A stretch of 64,000 nt of DNA, taken from assembly GCA_958298945.1 (NCBI GenBank), contig OY282609.1, forward strand, positions 11,266,326-11,330,325, in the 5' to 3' direction. This document shows, in pieces, positions 59,111-64,000 of the stretch. Below the pieces are notes generated by a model that saw only the letters and a program-made list of their open reading frames with translations, was not told the origin of the DNA and did no database searches. How positions within the stretch are numbered: position 1 is the stretch's first letter; each line of letters opens with the position of its first letter. Made by a program: the position numbers and the translations under genes. The DNA is from Atherix ibis. Its lineage: Eukaryota > Arthropoda > Insecta > Diptera > Athericidae.

Positions 59111-62100
59111 TATTTTAGGAAACATTGATGCATGTTACCCTCTTTATTTTTTGTTTAAAAATCTTCTTTTTACAAATTGCATGTAATTGAAGGTATGATT
59201 TAAATTAGAAAAAAAAGAATACGGTAATACGAAAAACTTTTTATAAAATTCTAAAAAAAACTATATCAAATATGTAAGAACTAATTTATTTTTATTCAAT
59301 TAACTACATTTATTGAGAAGTGGCGAAATAAGAAATCAAAAAATTTATCAAACAACACATAAAGTCATATACCAAACGTCCTAATTTATAAAAAAAATTC
59401 TGTTAGATGTAATCAATTTTTATGATCCGTTAAGGGTGAAAACGTGTTACTAATTTGTAAATAAATTATGACAAAATTTTCATTTAGTATGCAAAAACGA
59501 AATAAAAGTACTAAAATACCAAAAAAAAAATTAAATAACCGAGGAAAAAAATTTCTGTATTTGGTAGGAAATATTAGTCAGTGGTGAGATCGTTTTTCTG
59601 CTTTTGTACTAATAAATAATCCAAACTGAATAGAAGAAAATCTTCATATTGTGTCGTTTCTGTGCTTGTTCATGATGAGGTTTTTTTAGATGAATAACAC
59701 CCACAACTCATAATGAAATACAAAAACTAATGTTGTAAATATCCCCTTATACCCTTAAATCTTTTTATCTTTCATGTTACTTTTTTTTGTGGATATTTGT
59801 GTGGGCGTGGTTTGTTTAAAAAAAATTTATCTCATATTACATACATATATGCCTATATATGAGTGCATATGTAAGTTTTTCATTTGGGAAATTTTGTTGA
59901 ATTCTGAAATATTAGTAGAAAAATCAGAACATTCGAGTAGAAAGTAACTGAATTAGGTTGAATGCGAATTGAATGAAAACGACGAGAAAATTTATAGGAG
60001 AAAATAACGATGCAAAACCCAATTTTTCCTACTACACTGTCTTGGATGGATCACATTTGTTACCATATCTCTCATACTATAGCTCTTGTGGCTACTGTGT
60101 CTCAGAATTTAGACTTGTAGTTACACTGGCACGGCTACTTTGTACATTGTTGAATTGCAAACAAAACGAAAATAACATTAATTACGTTGATTCATGACTT
60201 TCAGCAAACGAAAATAAGGATTGAAATGAAAAATTGAACAAGCCTACTATAAATCATTCGCTAGCAGCCATCTTTCATTCTGGATAAACCGCCTGTCATA
60301 ACCTCGTCTTTGAAAGTAGCTCCATAAGCCATTTTATGGCACGCTTTTCCAACATCTATCAGTATCGGTATTAGTATTCACGAACTAGTAGAATTGAAAA
60401 TAACTAAAACGTAACTGCCCACTAATATAAGTCGATTCCTTTTAGAATATGTTATCGCTAACCAAGCTTTATGCTAGGAAAATGGGGGTGATAAAAAGTT
60501 TCAAAGTTAGTGCACCCTTACGGAAAGTCCAAATAGAAGAAATTCACGTTAGTATATGATGATCCAGTTTACAGCGAATATTTTCTTCACCAAACCTTGT
60601 GTCTTCTTTAGAAAAAAAAACGTCCTTTAACCATACTAGTATACATCTATGTATTTATATACATATTATTCCATATATAGGCGAGTAGTGTACTATCCGA
60701 TTAAACATATGTATATTCACGTTTATACTTTTAGTTTTATAGATTTGTATTCGATTCAGTTCATAAAATACTTCCTATTCGACTGTGGCCAGGCTATAAA
60801 ATGTTTTATGATATCACTTTGCCCAGCCGAATTCTAGATCATATATTTTTACGATGTGATTCGTCTGGTGACCATCTAGCTTTTTACCAAATCTCTGCTA
60901 TATCTCTCCTCCTTATCATTATTGTAAGTATTATAATCGATCAAATATTAGTTTTTAATTTCAGCTGTAAGATGGAGCAAGAGTCGACAATTTCATTCTG
61001 ACTTTAAAGAGCTACTAGTATATCTGCAATTTATTTGGCAAATATGTTTTTCTTTTTTTATAGAACCGTAGATAAAATAATTTAAAAATAAAATAAAAAA
61101 CAAATAAAAATAATTTTAAACTTTTATATGCATGCATATAAAAATAAAATAATGTTTCGAAGATAGAAAGTCAAACGAAAACGTGCCCTTCACATTTAAT
61201 TCACGACAATAAATGTCAAAGAGTTGATAATTTATTGAATTTTTGGCACAAATTATTTGAAGTATTATTAACTCTTTATAAAATTTGAAAATGTCGTGCC
61301 AATTTTATTTTCTCATTCAAAAAACCTACCACTCGAATCAACAAATATCTTTTTTAAAAATTCAATAAAATTTTCTGCGATTAAAATGATAAAAGAAATT
61401 TCTGCAATACTTACCAGTATGGGGATTGGCAGTTTATTTTATATAATCTAAATCTAATTTTTTAATGCTTTTATGCATATATAGATATATGTACATTTTT
61501 GGCTACTTTTGTTAGTTCATATTTTTTATTAATGTAATAAATCTGAAATACTATAAATATCTACAGGAGGAGTAAAAGTCACTAGGTTACTGGCACCATT
61601 ATTATTACAAAGTGTATTTTGAAAAAATTAACTTTCAAATTTGATGTGCTATATAAAAATGTGTAAGGCCAATGTTTATTTTCTAAATACCTAAAGCAAA
61701 AGATAAATACCGGAAAACTTAATAAACTGGTGTTGTTTATAAGATATAATTCTATATATCTATAAAAAAAGTAATAATATTTTGAAAAAGATTATGATTT
61801 AGCAAACACTACCTAAAGGTACAATATGATGCCATTATACTCGTACTCGTATCCAGTCGAATTTATCCTGTTCATTCTCCTGTAGTAATATATACTGTTG
61901 GTATAAAATATTGTCTTTGAAGACTAATTTAACAAAAAAAAGGAGGAGAGATGTAAACAAGACCACTGGGACTATGATCATACAATAAAGTATTTAGTAT
62001 GAGGAGGCAATATTTCATAAAATATGACCAATTTGGTCTCCTTGGTACAAATATACTCGGCGTCTGTGCTTCCATTCTGGCTTCTGGTTTGCTTCAAAAA

Positions 62101-63744
62101 AATTCTGCAGAATAAGTTAATGGGATTAGAAGATGTTTTAAGAGAAATTCTCAACTATATGGACAGATTGTTCGTGGAGTATAGTTGCCAGAAAAATGTT
62201 GGTATTTTATTTTGTTTTGTTTTCAATATAAATAAGTAAGTGGAAGACAATGAATGTGTGAAGACATAACTGCATTGCGATGGTATGAGTACCCGTTTAT
62301 TCAAAATACCAGATGAAAATAAAATCTGAGCGAAATATTGGTAATATGAGTACCAATATTAAGAACATTGATAATTTTTATAACAAGGAAATCAATGACA
62401 AAAATATAGAATGAATGAATGAATATCATGCTAAAGGCAAACTTTCTGTGTACAAAGTATGTATATATGAAAATGTATATTGAAGGTATTTGTAGCCATT
62501 GTAGAAGTTGAAATTTTCCTTAAAATTCTGGGTTTATTTGTGGGGTGAAATTGAGTAAAGTTGGCAATGAAACGACCAGAAATAAGAGTAAAAACATTGG
62601 AAATACTGTGTAAAAGCTTTAGTAACATGAGCATCCCTTAAGTTTCATATATTCACATGTGAGCCTATATTAGATAATGTTCACGTTAAAAATGGGAATC
62701 ACTATATTAGTAAGAGTTTCACAGGATAACAAGCAATTAAATGTTCATATGAGTGAGTACTTAATAGTATCTGTAGACTCGTAGTGTGAATTTAAGCAGA
62801 ATTCATGTAAATTGTTAGATGACGTGAGAATTTTTTGTCTAAAATAATAGGCAGAATTATGCATGATGTAGTATGCATGTACGTGTGTATAGGAAAAGAA
62901 CATATGTGAACAAAATACGAGTATGTATTGTTGCATTAAATGGTTATTATTCTGAGTAATCCTTTCCACAGGCTTTCATATCACGCTCGATCGATTGCTA
63001 AGTGCAATTTATTCCACCATTTCGAAAATGCTAGTATGAATAAATGGTATAAATATTAAGTAATACTAACGACTAGGTAGTTAAACGATAATCTAAGAAC
63101 GTCATTTCTACAATATAATTGCATAATATTTTGTGCATTAGCTTCTTTGTATGAAAACTAACTAATTTTGTAGATATTTATATTTAGAAAAATAACTGTT
63201 TAGAATAATAAAATTTAGATTTATCTAGTTTATGCTTCTAAAACTAACGTTAAATAATAAAGAAAGAAAATTTAGATTTCATCAAAATTATATTGATTAT
63301 GCTTTGCCATTTTAAAAAAAAAAGGATTAATTTACGATTACATCATTTGAGAAATGCTCGAACTTTAGGAAATATCGTACTAATATTTTTTCGGCTCTAG
63401 AGTGTAATATATGCTCTTACATGTAGAACAAACACCTTTCTCTTGATCGAGCATGTTCGAGATGAACAAAATATGAAGATTTCCTCAAATTGTGTAAGTA
63501 CCACAAATTGTAGCCGCTCAAACATTTTAGTCAACGAGCTAAAACACTATGAACATCATTGCAATTTTGATAGTTCGGAGTGTGATTTGAGTGAATAACG
63601 TTTGTGTATATGAATTGTTTGTTTTGTTTTTTGATTTGCCGTTTATTTTTACAAAAAAAGTCTGAAAAAATGTTTGATGGTGGCAATAATGTGGAATTGC
63701 CTATCATAAATATTGAGTTCGGGCTCGTCGAAGGAAGCGTGGCT
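59111..63744. other. Non-coding stretch with a moderately GC-richer segment at about 59950-60620
   Basis: No recognisable gene. The segment 59950-60620 and a smaller one at 60780-60910 are visibly less AT-rich and have few homopolymers, unlike the flanks, but the frames (for example 59973-60197) match nothing I know. They may be unique host sequence. The region near 61845 contains two overlapping ACTCGTA motifs. Confidence 0.45.
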
Positions 63745-63844
63745 TATCAATGAATTATTGGTGCAATCTCTCGGGGAGTAGTGGTTATCCAAATTATTGG
63801 ATAACCACTACTCCCCGAGAGATTGCACCACTAATTCATTGATA
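63745..63844. repeat. Long quasi-palindrome, 48-bp arms, 4-bp spacer
   Basis: The left arm 63745-63792 (starting TATCAATGAATTATTGGTGC) and the right arm 63797-63844 are reverse complements with one mismatch (T versus G near 63758); the spacer is ATTA. The arms include the GC-rich CTCTCGGGGAGTAGTGG, itself containing the smaller palindrome CTCTCGGGGAG-like core, so the structure could extrude stably. Confidence 0.95.
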
Positions 63845-64000
63845 TTCATCGCGAAGTAAATCTAGAGATATTAGGTATTTGTCCGCCAATACAGTATAAA
63901 TGGTTACAAATACGGAATACATACTGCATAAAGCGGAAACGTGCCCAGACAAAATGGCTTTACGCCAAAAGGTGATCAATTCATTCTTCCCAAGGCGGTA
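63845..64000. other. Right edge, unassigned
   Basis: Plus-strand GATATTCATCGCGAAGTAAA immediately after the palindrome would read DIHREVN, faintly like the jockey C-terminal DIHRDLN block. The evidence is too short to call. The window ends in an unassigned, less AT-rich sequence. Confidence 0.25.

Noticed and set aside
1..64000. LTR retrotransposon or retrovirus-like element
   Set aside because: I saw no pair of long direct repeats and no protease, integrase or RNase H motif of that class; all RT pieces are of non-LTR type.
63845..64000. Further jockey C-terminal fragment (DIHREVN)
   Set aside because: Only about seven residues match and the following sequence does not continue the motif, so I left it unassigned.

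Overview
This is AT-rich (about three quarters A+T by eye), non-coding, repeat-laden insect chromosomal DNA. The evidence is simple A/T tracts, frequent (TA)n runs, mariner and jockey-type elements, and no dense gene packing, Shine-Dalgarno sites or operons. The mix of mauritiana-type and other DD34D mariners, DD41D mariners of the rosa kind (first known from the tephritid Ceratitis rosa) and jockey/RTE-type non-LTR retrotransposons fits a schizophoran fly, possibly a tephritid. The species is inference. I recognise no host protein-coding exon, so the window is probably intergenic or a very large intron.

Nearly everything interpretable is transposable-element debris. (1) DD41D mariners: two short, internally deleted copies with terminal repeats (1566-2391 +, 15751-16525 -) and six older, longer relics of a second family (18.3, 25.3, 33.05/34.42, 43.8, 47.5 and 51.5 kb), all six on the minus strand. 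(2) DD34D mariners: a nearly full-length mauritiana-type element (28783-30031 +) inserted in a jockey-type retrotransposon, a nearly full-length element at 33143-34418 (-) inserted in a DD41D relic and broken by only two in-frame stops, and a 3' fragment at 20024-20400 (-). (3) Non-LTR retrotransposons: jockey-type reverse-transcriptase pieces at 4.7-5.6 (+), 27.6-30.5 (-), 36.3-37.6 (-), 50.1-50.7 (-), 58.0-58.6 (+) and 58.7-59.1 kb (+), a different C-terminal RT piece at 12.7-13.4 (-), and an RTE-like C-terminal region at 20.5-21.7 kb (-). (4) A 370-bp MITE with 30-bp terminal inverted repeats and a 3-bp target duplication (21969-22338). (5) A tRNA-derived SINE-like piece near 24.43-24.51 kb. 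(6) A degenerate roughly 210-bp tandem array (12.1-14.0 kb) split by inserted material.

Layout: 0-12 kb is mostly featureless AT-rich DNA with one DD41D copy and one RT relic. 12-26 kb is a dense TE cluster. 26-37.6 kb holds the two nested insertions and is the most GC-rich part. 37.6-57.9 kb is quiet apart from three DD41D relics and one RT relic. 57.9-59.1 kb has two adjacent RT fragments. The remainder is unannotated.

The most unusual signal is a recurrent set of quasi-palindromes (arms 15-66 bp, usually 0-2 mismatches, mostly very small spacers) at 13.5, 13.7, 14.9, 18.65, 25.47, 32.0, 55.06 and 63.75 kb. At least two sit in or at the end of mariner relics. A second signal is recurrence of similar internal deletions: both short DD41D copies lack the C-terminal third, and two jockey fragments both lack the catalytic ADD box. 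No confidently new functional system was found. All boundaries and similarity statements come from reading the sequence, without database searches.
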